Below, piece by piece: positions 6,038 through 11,879 of a stretch of 11,879 nt of DNA. The stretch comes from Clostridia bacterium. Lineage in GTDB: Bacteria > Bacillota_A > Clostridia > Oscillospirales > CAG-272. Position 1 is the first letter of the stretch; each line of letters opens with the position of its first letter. The DNA lies in assembly GCA_017414585.1 (NCBI GenBank), contig JAFQLN010000092.1:1-11879 (forward strand). Direction: 5' to 3'. The translations under genes were made by a program, and so were the position numbers. The notes beneath the pieces are model-generated. The model saw nothing but the letters and a program-made list of their open reading frames with translations, ran no database searches and was not told where the DNA came from.

Positions 6038-7151
6038 ATTTCTCTTCGGATTTTCTTCGTTTCTGTCTGCGGATGCGGTTGATATGCCGTTCAAAATCCC
6101 CGCTTGCCAAGAGTTCTGCGAGAATGCGCTGTTCAAAAGTCGGAACCGTGCAGGAATAAAATCCGGCTTTTTCCCGGTACAGCGCAAGCAGGGACGGGGG
6201 CAGAACGAGATAAGCAACGCGGATGGACGGAGCAATCGTTTTGGAAAAAGAATTGATATACAGCGCATATCCGTCCGGAGCGATGGCGAATACGGTTTCT
6301 TCCGGCTTTTTCAGCGTGGAGAATTCCGATTCAAAGTCGTCTTCGATCAGAATGCCGCCGCGTTTCTGCGCCCAGAGGATATATTCACGCCGTTTGGATG
6401 CGGATGCGGAAACACCGCTCGGATAGCTCCGGTAAGGCGTGATATGCAGGACATCGGCGCCGCTTTTCCATAAATCCTCCGAAGTGATTCCGTCACTGCC
6501 CAGCCGCAGAAATTCACAGACCGCTCCGCTTCCGGCGTAAACGAGTTCGATTTTTTCGTAGGAGGGATTTTCCAGTCCGTAAATCCGGTCGCGTCCCAGC
6601 ATCTGCACAACCAGACCGTACAGGTATTCCGCACCCGAACCGATGACAATCTGTTCTGCGGATGCGGAAATCCCACGGCTCCGCGCCAGATAATCCGCAA
6701 TTTCCTGCCGCAGCGAGAGACATCCCGCTCCGGGAGATTTTTCGAGAATCCGCTCCGCATCCGTGTTCAGAACCCGTCGGACAGTCTTTGCATAGACGGA
6801 AAACGGCAGTTGTGTGTCCGTGCCGGATGTCTGTGAAGCACCGGAGGCAGCAGGTTCGTCGGACGGAGGAAGCGGTGCGGATGCGGGAAGGGGCGTGTGC
6901 AGGGCTTCCGACTCCCGGTAAAGCACGTAGTACCCGCTCCGTTCACGCGCTTCGGCATACCCTTCGTCGCAGAGAAGCTGAAAGGCGTGCTCTGCTGTGA
7001 TGCGGCTGATACCCAGTTCGTCGGATAGCAGACGCTTGGAAGGCAGACGGGCACCGAACGGATATACCCCCCCGATGATATCCCGCCGCAGGCATTCGTA
7101 CAGCTGCAGATATACGGGCTTTTTCGCGGTTTTATCGAGAATATAGATCAT
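6036..7151 (-). CDS. MocR-type GntR regulator with a short aminotransferase domain
   Basis: The 371-residue protein joins an N-terminal GntR winged helix (about 1-78; VYLQLYECLRRDIIGGVYPFGARLPSKRLLSDELGISRITAEHAFQLL) to a fold-type I aminotransferase-like domain by a Ser/Ala/Pro-rich linker (about 80-117). PLP-site landmarks are present: GSGAEYLYGL (171-180), ENPSYEKI, TPYRSYPSG (238-246), EDDFESEF (270-277) and SFSKT with the Schiff-base Lys304. MocR proteins bind DNA and use PLP or an aminoacyl-PLP adduct as effector. Members are usually about 450-480 residues; this one stops shortly after FERHINRIRR, so most of the C-terminal small domain is missing. The ATG has AAGGGGA (7161-7167) 9 nt upstream. 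It lies 40 nt after the GH2 gene and may be co-transcribed or use a promoter inside that gene's end. Targets are unknown; the convergent transporter or its own operon are candidates. Confidence 0.88.
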   Translation of the reverse strand: MIYILDKTAKKPVYLQLYECLRRDIIGGVYPFGARLPSKRLLSDELGISRITAEHAFQLLCDEGYAEARERSGYYVLYRESEALHTPLPASAPLPPSDEPAASGASQTSGTDTQLPFSVYAKTVRRVLNTDAERILEKSPGAGCLSLRQEIADYLARSRGISASAEQIVIGSGAEYLYGLVVQMLGRDRIYGLENPSYEKIELVYAGSGAVCEFLRLGSDGITSEDLWKSGADVLHITPYRSYPSGVSASASKRREYILWAQKRGGILIEDDFESEFSTLKKPEETVFAIAPDGYALYINSFSKTIAPSIRVAYLVLPPSLLALYREKAGFYSCTVPTFEQRILAELLASGDFERHINRIRRQKRRKSEEK

Positions 7152-7184
7152 CAGCTTCCGTCCCCTTCCGTGTTACATATTTTA

Positions 7185-7205
7185 GGTATATTCAGTATAC
7201 ATACC
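7185..7205. promoter_or_regulatory. Candidate operator upstream of the MocR gene
   Basis: An imperfect palindrome has outer halves GGTAT (7185-7189) and ATACC (7201-7205), extended to a GGTATRT-type half-site, with 7 nt between the extended halves. It overlaps the end of the GH2 gene and a possible promoter, the usual place for MocR or GntR autoregulation. Only one copy is seen, so the assignment is tentative. Confidence 0.3.
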
Positions 7206-8919
7206 CCGTCAGCTGTTTTGAAATCCTGCAGATCCGTTCCGCATCGACCTTGCAGATTTTCCGGTCATAGGAATACAGCCCGTTCGTTTCATCTTCCACA
7301 TCGGTCAGCTGCGTGTAGACCGCACCGCAGAGTCCGAGGGAAACAGCGGGCAGAATTTCCTCCTCATACAGCTTCACGAGCGCATCTTCGTATGTCTGCC
7401 GATCGCTGAAAAAGCGGTAGCCGTAGGTTTTCGCGGGATTGAACACGTGTCCCGCCGGCTTGAAGGAATATCCGCCGAATTCGGACAGGACGATGGGCTT
7501 GTCCGATTTTTTCAGCTTCACGGGCTTGAAATAGACGTGCAGACTCTCCGTATCGGTCGGCAGATTCTTCGACGAGAACCAGCCGGATGCGGTGTCAATG
7601 AAGCGGCTGTCGTCGAGGCTGTACAGCGTGTCGTAAATCCGTGCGCTGTCGGACTGTCCCCAGCCCTCGTTGAAAATCGTCCAGTAAATCACGGACGGAT
7701 GAGCAAAGAGGGCGCGGACAGACGAGCACATTGCTTCTCGGAAGGCATCCCGAACAGCTTTCGGACGGTGCAGGAGGAAGGACGGAAGTTTTTTCAGTCC
7801 GAGAGTCGGCAGTGCCGTGTCGCGCAGGAAGGAGTAACTTCCGTTGTTCACAAAATCCTGCATGACGAGCATCCCGAGCCGGTCGCAGTCGTAATAAAAC
7901 CGCTGCGGTTCGATCTTGATATGCTTGCGCAGGGTGTTGAAGCCAAGTGCTTTGGCGGACAGAATATCTTTTTCATAGGATGCGGGTGAAGCGGGCGTGA
8001 AAATGCCGTCACTCCAGTACCCCTGATCCAGCAGCGCGTGGAGGAAGATGGGTTTTCCGTTCAGGCAAAGCCGCTCGATGCCGCCGACGGACTGCACGGA
8101 CAGCGTACGCAGGGCAAAATAGGAGCGGATGCAGTCGTCTCCCGTATGCAGTGTGAAACGATAGAGATACGGGTCTTCCGGTGACCAAGGACGGACTGCA
8201 GAAGGTCGGATGACCGCACGTTCGTTTTCGAGAGGGAAGCATTCCTCTCCGTCCGGTGTGGTCAGGACAATCTCGCCGTGCTTTGCTCCTTCGGCTGTGA
8301 TTTCGGCAGAATCGGCGCCGATGCGGATTGTCAGTGTGCGGACATACTGCTCCGGCACGCATTCGAGCCATACAGTCTGCCAGATTCCCGTGACAGGCGT
8401 GTACCACATTCCCCCGCGCTTTTCGCACTGTTTGCCGTAGGGCAGGATTTTTCTGTGCAGCTCATCACGGACCATAACAGTCAGCGTGTTTTCGGCTTCA
8501 AGAGCTTCGGTAATATCAAACGCAAACGGTTCATAGCCGCCTTTGTGCGTCCCGAGTTCGGCATGATTCAGTGATACGGACGCAATCTGATCAACCGCAT
8601 CGAAATGAAGCAGAACACGGTGCGGATAAGCCGGACGGAAGTTTTCCGGGAGCGAAAAGGTTCGCCGGTAACGGATGACGGGATTCTTTCCCAGCCGGCG
8701 GCAGATGCCGGAAAGCAGGGATTCCGGCGCAAACGGCACGCGGATTTCTTCATCGAAGTCTCCGTCTGCGCGGGCGGAAAACTGCCACATACCGTTGAGA
8801 CAGAAAAAGGAATCCCGCTGCATGAGAGGACGCGGATGCGTATCCCACGGGATTCTGCCGCAGGAAAGCAGACTTTCCCCTTCGGCAGTGAGAAGATGCT
8901 GTTGCTGTGTTTTTTTCAT
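7192..8919 (-). CDS. Glycoside hydrolase family 2 protein (beta-galactosidase/beta-glucuronidase type)
   Basis: The 575-residue protein has the GH2 order. A jelly-roll sugar-binding domain spans about 30-185 (LNGMWQFS, VPFAPES, YRRTFSLPE, WYTPVTGIWQTVWLE). An Ig-like domain follows to about 275, then a TIM barrel (LNGKPIFLHALLDQGYW, LGFNTLRKHIKIEPQRFYYDCDRLGMLVMQD). The acid/base Glu418 lies in IFNEGWGQ and the nucleophile Glu480 in VLSEFGGY, both in the expected contexts, so it should be active. It would retain beta-configuration and cleave a beta-linked galactoside, glucuronide, mannoside or similar; the exact sugar cannot be read. Its length is that of a compact GH2 without extra C-terminal modules, and there is no signal peptide. 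The ATG has AAAGGAA (8926-8932) 6 nt upstream. It starts 15 nt after the DUF1848 stop, indicating an operon. Confidence 0.93.
   Translation of the reverse strand: MKKTQQQHLLTAEGESLLSCGRIPWDTHPRPLMQRDSFFCLNGMWQFSARADGDFDEEIRVPFAPESLLSGICRRLGKNPVIRYRRTFSLPENFRPAYPHRVLLHFDAVDQIASVSLNHAELGTHKGGYEPFAFDITEALEAENTLTVMVRDELHRKILPYGKQCEKRGGMWYTPVTGIWQTVWLECVPEQYVRTLTIRIGADSAEITAEGAKHGEIVLTTPDGEECFPLENERAVIRPSAVRPWSPEDPYLYRFTLHTGDDCIRSYFALRTLSVQSVGGIERLCLNGKPIFLHALLDQGYWSDGIFTPASPASYEKDILSAKALGFNTLRKHIKIEPQRFYYDCDRLGMLVMQDFVNNGSYSFLRDTALPTLGLKKLPSFLLHRPKAVRDAFREAMCSSVRALFAHPSVIYWTIFNEGWGQSDSARIYDTLYSLDDSRFIDTASGWFSSKNLPTDTESLHVYFKPVKLKKSDKPIVLSEFGGYSFKPAGHVFNPAKTYGYRFFSDRQTYEDALVKLYEEEILPAVSLGLCGAVYTQLTDVEDETNGLYSYDRKICKVDAERICRISKQLTGYVY
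7194..7222 (-). promoter_or_regulatory. Possible internal promoter for the MocR gene
   Basis: On the minus strand TTCAAA (7222-7217), a 17-bp spacer and TATACT (7199-7194) match consensus at 4/6 and 5/6. It lies in the last codons of the GH2 gene and would allow the regulator to be made without the upstream genes. It overlaps the palindrome at 7185-7205. Confidence 0.35.
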
Positions 8920-8934
8920 CGCAGATTCCTTTCT

Positions 8935-9858
8935 TCAGTCCGGTATGCGGAGGGAGCGGCATTTCCGGTCGGTGATGATATCGTCTTCTCCGACTGCTCC
9001 GAAGAGAAGGGGAGAGGACGGATCGTGGAGTGCGCGGTTTTTGGATACGGCGGACGGAATATAGTTTGCATAGCAGTAGACGCATCCGTGCGGACAGGTG
9101 TTGTATGCGCCGATGTCAATGCTTTCGTCACAGGCACAGGCGGGACGCTGGTTTTTATCTTTCGGCACGGAAAGGGAATGACCGCCGATTCTCTCAAGCC
9201 GCTCTTTGTCGATGCACGAGGCCGGCAGGATGCCGTACGCACTGTAATCTCCTTCTTCAGCACAGGTTCTGAGCGCAATGCCGGTTTCACGGGATATGCG
9301 CATGAATTCCGTCAGCAGAATGCCAATTTCCTTTTGATCCGGCGGACGGATGCCATGCGGGGAAAAGCGTTTGTCCGAATGTCGGTACAGGTCGAGAAAG
9401 CTGAGGATACAGAGTGTTGTCGTACCCGCAAGCCTTTGCGCCATTTTTGCAAAATAACGGATGTGATAATCGACCGTGTATTTCGGAGAGAGCAGAATCG
9501 GGTCGTACCGCCAGACTGTGCGCTCCTTTCCGTACACGGAGGCAATTTCACAAAGTGCCGGGATGAGAACATCGCTTTTTGAAGGTACGCCCGGCTCCAG
9601 ATCCTGTCCGCAGGAGGTGAGGGTGCACTGGATATAGAAGGGAACGGACGTTAGTTTTTCAAGATACGGAAGCATCGGCACGGGATTTTTTGTCCAGAAA
9701 ACAATACCGTCGAGAACGTCCGGTGTGAGCGGGACGCGGCTGATTCTGTGCGGATTCATCGGATTGCGCACGAGTACAAAGCCTTCATTCAGTCTGCGGA
9801 AAAACCACGGAGAGAAAAAAGCCGGAATGTCGGTGCGGCGGCTGACGGAAAGAATCAT
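8935..9858 (-). CDS. DUF1848 family protein with Fe-S-type cysteine motif
   Basis: The 307-residue protein matches the DUF1848 family. It starts MILSVSRRTDIPAFFSPWFF and has VRNPMNPHRISRVPLTP, GIVFWTKNP, VWRYDPILLS and, near the end, CACDESIDIGAYNTCPHGCVYCYAN (241-265). Cys241, Cys243, Cys255, Cys259 and Cys262 form a cluster, and the last three give a Cx3Cx2C spacing like that of radical-SAM iron-sulfur sites, here at the C-terminus rather than the N-terminus. The family's biochemical role is not established to my knowledge. The ATG has GGAGG at 9867-9871, 8 nt upstream, and a promoter at 9891-9919. It is the first gene of the cluster with GH2 and MocR. The link to sugar metabolism is positional only. 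Confidence 0.92.
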   Translation of the reverse strand: MILSVSRRTDIPAFFSPWFFRRLNEGFVLVRNPMNPHRISRVPLTPDVLDGIVFWTKNPVPMLPYLEKLTSVPFYIQCTLTSCGQDLEPGVPSKSDVLIPALCEIASVYGKERTVWRYDPILLSPKYTVDYHIRYFAKMAQRLAGTTTLCILSFLDLYRHSDKRFSPHGIRPPDQKEIGILLTEFMRISRETGIALRTCAEEGDYSAYGILPASCIDKERLERIGGHSLSVPKDKNQRPACACDESIDIGAYNTCPHGCVYCYANYIPSAVSKNRALHDPSSPLLFGAVGEDDIITDRKCRSLRIPD

Positions 9859-9890
9859 CGTGCCTGCCTCCTTTTTTATCTGTCTGCTTC

Positions 9891-9919
9891 ATCATATCAT
9901 TTTTCCCCCGAAAATGCAA
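9891..9919 (-). promoter_or_regulatory. Promoter of the DUF1848-GH2 operon
   Basis: On the minus strand TTGCAT (9919-9914), a 17-bp spacer and TATGAT (9896-9891) resemble a sigma-A promoter with a good -10 and a weak -35. It lies 32 nt before the DUF1848 start codon, leaving a leader of about 25 nt with the ribosome binding site. Confidence 0.6.
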
Positions 9920-9975
9920 TGTGTCTGCAAGAAATCCGCACAGAGGAAACGAAAGATTTTTGAAAGATTCCGAGT

Positions 9976-10013
9976 AAACAAAAAACGGCATGACTGCAGA
10001 GCCACACCGTTTT
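9976..10013 (-). terminator. Terminator of purC
   Basis: On the minus strand a 14-bp stem (10013-10000 with 9995-9982) closes on a CTGC loop and contains three G-U pairs, followed by TTTTTTGTTTA. It begins 12 nt after the purC stop. The same pairs become A-C mismatches on the plus strand, so it is directed leftward. Confidence 0.88.
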
Positions 10014-10025
10014 GTTTTTGAGGAT

Positions 10026-10709
10026 TTATCTGTTGTTGATGAGCTTGGTCAGTTCAACGGGATCGACAATTACGCCGTCCTTGTAAACGCGCATATTGCC
10101 GGAAGCGATTTCGTCGATGAGGATAACTTCGTCGCCGTTGTAGCCGAATTCAAACTTGATATCCCACAGATCGAGACCGATGGACTTGAGGTCGTCGGCA
10201 ACAACCTTGGTGATTCTGAGGGTCTGTTCCTTGAGACTCTTGAACATATCTTCGGTCATGACGCCGAGTGCAACAAGACCTTCGCCTGTTACCAGCGGGT
10301 CGCCCTTTTCGTCATTCTTGAAGGTGCATTCCACGTATCCGCCTTCGAGGGGAGTACCGTCTGCGATGTATTCACCGTAACGGCGGATGAAGCTGCCGGT
10401 TGCAACGAGACGACAGATGACTTCCAGACCGTGACCGAATACCTTGCCGGGAAGAACTTCCATGGTAGCGTCGTCGAGGTTTGCGGAAATGTAGTGCGTC
10501 TTGATGCCCGCTTCCTTGAGCATTTCAAAGTAGTAGATGGAGGTCTGCAGATTTGCCTTGCCGATGCCTTCGATGGTGAGACCTACAGTGTTTTCACCCG
10601 GATCGAACACACCGTCTTTGCCGGTGCAGTCATCCTTGAATTTAAGAAGGACATTGCCGTTGTCGAGCTTGTAAACGTCTTTGGTTTTGCCGGTGTAAAT
10701 CTTATTCAT
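10026..10709 (-). CDS. purC: Phosphoribosylaminoimidazole-succinocarboxamide (SAICAR) synthase
   Basis: PurC joins CAIR and aspartate with ATP to form SAICAR in de novo purine synthesis, in the cytoplasm. The 227-residue protein is complete and of the short clostridial type. It has [23 protein letters not shown] (5-27) and [22 protein letters not shown], then [19 protein letters not shown] (94-112), [22 protein letters not shown] (183-190) and [16 protein letters not shown] (197-212). These cover the usual ATP and substrate-binding elements. The ATG has AAGGAG (10716-10721) 6 nt upstream. It is flanked by its own promoter and terminator, with no other pur gene in the window, so it appears monocistronic. 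The leader is too short for a purine riboswitch; a tandem repeat over the start site is the only regulatory hint. Confidence 0.97.
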   Translation of the reverse strand: MNKIYTGKTKDVYKLDNGNVLLKFKDDCTGKDGVFDPGENTVGLTIEGIGKANLQTSIYYFEMLKEAGIKTHYISANLDDATMEVLPGKVFGHGLEVICRLVATGSFIRRYGEYIADGTPLEGGYVECTFKNDEKGDPLVTGEGLVALGVMTEDMFKSLKEQTLRITKVVADDLKSIGLDLWDIKFEFGYNGDEVILIDEIASGNMRVYKDGVIVDPVELTKLINNR

Positions 10710-10739
10710 GATTTGCTCCTTATCAGTCGAATAGTAAGA

Positions 10740-10755
10740 ACGAATATACGAATAT
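10740..10755. repeat. Tandem 8-bp direct repeat at the purC start site
   Basis: ACGAATAT occurs twice without a gap (10740-10747, 10748-10755), covering the expected purC transcription start and touching the -10 box. Each unit holds a CGAA core, the core of Bacillus-type PurR boxes, but the spacing differs from the known tandem PurBox layout. It may be an operator, or chance in an AT-rich leader. Confidence 0.4.
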
Positions 10756-10782
10756 TATAGCATAAATACTCGCTTTTGTCTG
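10754..10782 (-). promoter_or_regulatory. purC promoter
   Basis: On the minus strand CAGACA (10782-10777), a 17-bp spacer and a consensus TATAAT (10759-10754) form a promoter. A TG placed one base before the -10 makes it an extended -10, which offsets the weak -35. The start site should be near 10747, with a leader of about 38 nt. No clear terminator for the SLOG gene is seen in the AT-rich 10783-10868 stretch. Confidence 0.8.
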
Positions 10783-10868
10783 TATTTTTTTGAAAAAAAC
10801 TGTTTTGCAATATAGAAGAAATTCCGGTTTTATAAGGGCGCGAGAATATGAAAAATAACGGTTTTGCC

Positions 10869-11381
10869 TTAAATATTCCATGCATCCAGATCATTCAGCA
10901 GAAGATAACGAATTGGTTTTCCGATTCTTTGTGCGTATCGAATTGTATTCCATGTTCCGCCCTTTTGTGATCCGTTCCAGATTGCGAATACAAGATCGGC
11001 ATGATCAACCATGTATTGATTGCGCTGCTGCATACATCCTTCATGATAAGCTGATGATATCACATGAACTTGACTGCATTGCTGAAGAACCGTCTCTTTA
11101 TCCTGAATATAGAGCGTTTTTCTTTTTGGAGCCTGATAAGGATAAGACAGAGCTGCCTCCAGTCTGATCTGCGGATAGATATTTTGATATTCCAATACGG
11201 AATATGCGAAATCAATATCGGCACCTTCAGCCATTCCCGTCAAAAATAGATCGTACCCTTTCCATATCAAAAGTCCTACTTCGTCGAGTAGTTTTTCCAG
11301 ATATTTCTTAAAAATATCCTGATCATTTTCCCGTGCAAAAGGGAATCCCTGGGGACGATGTCCTGTGACACAGCAAATCAT
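10869..11381 (-). CDS. SLOG-family (YpsA/DUF1273-like) protein
   Basis: The 170-residue protein resembles DUF1273/YpsA proteins of the SLOG (SMF/DprA-LOG) superfamily, Rossmann-like folds that bind nucleotides or related ligands. It begins ICCVTGHRPQGFPF, followed by DLFLTGMAEGADIDFAYSVL (44-63), where the GxAxGAD loop is the superfamily hallmark, then ALSYPYQ and SSAYHEGCMQQRNQYMVDHADLVFAIWNGSQKGGTWNTIRYA (109-150), which is typical of the subfamily. Bacillus YpsA affects cell division, and other SLOG domains act as sensors in antiphage systems; the ligand and role here are unknown. The ATG has TCCTCCT complement AGGAGGA (11386-11392) 4 nt upstream. It is divergent from an XRE regulator with a palindrome between them. 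Its base composition looks richer in A+T than the glycosidase genes, which hints at separate ancestry. Confidence 0.88.
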   Translation of the reverse strand: MICCVTGHRPQGFPFARENDQDIFKKYLEKLLDEVGLLIWKGYDLFLTGMAEGADIDFAYSVLEYQNIYPQIRLEAALSYPYQAPKRKTLYIQDKETVLQQCSQVHVISSAYHEGCMQQRNQYMVDHADLVFAIWNGSQKGGTWNTIRYAQRIGKPIRYLLLNDLDAWNI

Positions 11382-11429
11382 ATGTTCCTCCTGATAGATT
11401 GACCAGTATAGCGGACAAACTTTTTCTCC

Positions 11430-11458
11430 ATTCTATCATAAAATAAGAAAAATTGCAA
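11430..11458 (-). promoter_or_regulatory. Promoter of the SLOG gene
   Basis: On the minus strand TTGCAA (11458-11453), a 17-bp spacer and TAGAAT (11435-11430) form a sigma-A promoter, strengthened by TG one base before the -10. The leader is about 40 nt. The -35 abuts the palindrome at 11458-11469. Confidence 0.7.
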
Positions 11459-11469
11459 CCAATATTGGT
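11458..11469. promoter_or_regulatory. Palindromic operator candidate between the SLOG and XRE genes
   Basis: ACCAATATTGGT is a perfect 12-bp palindrome between the divergent genes, touching the SLOG -35 and 23 nt before the XRE start codon. A related half-site (8 of 9 matches to ATATTGGTC) lies on the minus strand at 11409-11401 in the SLOG leader. The position is what one expects for a site bound by the neighbouring XRE protein and controlling both genes; binding is inference. Confidence 0.5.
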
Positions 11470-11492
11470 CAGAAGAATGGCAGGAAAAATAA

Positions 11493-11747
11493 ATGGAACA
11501 AAAACTGCGCCGTGACAGGTGTATAGGAGACAATCTGCGGATACTTCGGGAAAAGCATGGAATCTCACAGGAGAAGCTGTGTGCCAAACTGCAGCTGCGC
11601 GGATGTGATATTGCCCGAAGCTGTTATGCAAAATACGAAGCCGGTGAACTGAATGTGAGAATCAGTGTCCTGATTGAACTGAAAAAGATTTACGGATGTT
11701 CATACGATGATTTTTTCACAGGATTGGATATAAACAAAGATGAATAA
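11493..11747 (+). CDS. Small XRE-family helix-turn-helix regulator
   Basis: The 84-residue protein is almost entirely one Cro/C1-type helix-turn-helix domain. It reads IGDNLRILREKHGISQEKLCAKLQLRGCDIARSCYAKYEAGELNVRISVLIELKKIYGCSYDDFF (11-75). The recognition-helix region is CDIARSCYAKYE, where the IxRxxYxKxE pattern defines a common clostridial subgroup. It has no ligand or dimerisation domain beyond this, so it is probably a homodimeric autorepressor. The ATG has AGGAA (11482-11486) 6 nt upstream, and no convincing -10/-35 was found. It is divergent from the SLOG gene and followed by its own terminator. Its likely targets are itself and the SLOG gene through the intergenic palindrome. Confidence 0.92.
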   Translation: MEQKLRRDRCIGDNLRILREKHGISQEKLCAKLQLRGCDIARSCYAKYEAGELNVRISVLIELKKIYGCSYDDFFTGLDINKDE

Positions 11748-11753
11748 ATTGAA

Positions 11754-11790
11754 AAAACACCTGTTTGCAGAATATACAGGTGTTTTGTTA
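11754..11790 (+). terminator. Terminator of the XRE gene
   Basis: An 11-bp stem AAAACACCTGT/ACAGGTGTTTT (11754-11764/11776-11786) with an 11-nt loop ends in TTTTGTTA. It begins 6 nt after the XRE stop. The run of A before the stem also gives a U-tract on the other strand, so it could work in both directions. Confidence 0.9.
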
Positions 11791-11791
11791 T

Positions 11792-11832
11792 GAAAAAGCA
11801 CTCGCTCTGTCCATACTGACAAAACGAGTGCT
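11792..11832 (-). terminator. Terminator of a leftward gene entering from the right
   Basis: On the minus strand AGCACTCG/CGAGTGCT (11832-11825/11804-11797), extended inside by TGTC/GACA, is followed by TTTTTCA. It points leftward and so serves a gene whose 3' end lies at or beyond the right edge. The last bases could encode an ending such as GWLPEYK with stop at 11854-11856 or another frame stopping at 11847, but too few codons are present to choose or identify it. Confidence 0.75.
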
Positions 11833-11879
11833 CAAAGACTTATTATCTATTTCTTATTTATATTCCGGGAGCCATCCCT

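Noticed and set aside
8605..9582. Plus-strand 325-codon frame across the GH2 and DUF1848 genes
   Set aside because: It spans two well-supported genes on the other strand and carries no recognisable motif.
9990..10760. Plus-strand 256-codon frame opposite purC
   Set aside because: It is exactly antisense to an unmistakable PurC and crosses its promoter and terminator.
10710..10760. Purine riboswitch upstream of purC
   Set aside because: The leader after the predicted start site is only about 38 nt, too short for a purine aptamer, and no three-helix junction is visible.
1..11879. CRISPR array, tRNA, rRNA or insertion sequence
   Set aside because: No regularly spaced repeats, no cloverleaf with CCA-type end, no rRNA core motifs and no transposase-like protein were seen on either strand.

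Overview
The window reads as a chromosomal segment of a low-to-mid GC Firmicute, most likely an uncultured gut Clostridia of the Oscillospiraceae/Ruminococcaceae type. The grounds are strong AGGAGG-type ribosome binding sites, several near-consensus sigma-A promoters with 17-bp spacers, hairpin/U-tract terminators, and a gene set typical of such genomes (glycoside hydrolases, a MocR regulator, an EamA transporter, DUF1848, a short clostridial-type PurC, a YpsA-like SLOG protein). No rRNA, tRNA, CRISPR array, transposase or phage structural gene is visible.

Layout from left to right. Positions 1-226 hold no convincing gene, but they contain a possible three-way-junction fold and a long terminator-like palindrome. 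Next comes a rightward gene for an (alpha/alpha)6-barrel glycosidase-like protein (227-1417) with its own terminator. A leftward DUF11 protein gene (1677-2528) follows, preceded by a leader that can bury its ribosome binding site. A leftward 726-residue TIM-barrel glycosidase-like gene (2658-4838) is driven by a perfect consensus promoter and closed by a terminator. Back to back with it is a rightward EamA-family transporter gene (5085-5987), which also has a near-perfect promoter. Converging on the transporter is a leftward cluster, DUF1848 protein (8935-9858), GH2 glycosidase (7192-8919), then MocR-type regulator (6036-7151). The first two are 15 nt apart and the regulator follows after about 40 nt. 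Then comes a monocistronic leftward purC (10026-10709). The right end holds a divergent pair, a SLOG-family protein gene (10869-11381, leftward) and a small XRE regulator gene (11493-11747, rightward), with a perfect 12-bp palindrome between them. A leftward terminator at the far right implies another leftward gene entering from outside.

Functionally, about two thirds of the window is a loose carbohydrate-degradation neighbourhood: three unrelated glycosidase-type proteins, none with an obvious signal peptide, so probably acting on imported oligosaccharides or glycosides. Each sits in its own transcription unit rather than in one classic polysaccharide-utilisation operon. purC and the SLOG/XRE pair are separate.

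The most unusual signals are regulatory RNA-like structures. One is a 12-bp anti-Shine-Dalgarno helix in front of the DUF11 gene. Another is a 6-bp hairpin placed between the Shine-Dalgarno and the start codon of the transporter gene. The third is the folded region at the left edge. The SLOG/XRE module with its shared operator candidate is the best lead for a small autonomous system. All assignments come from reading the sequence; no database search was possible.
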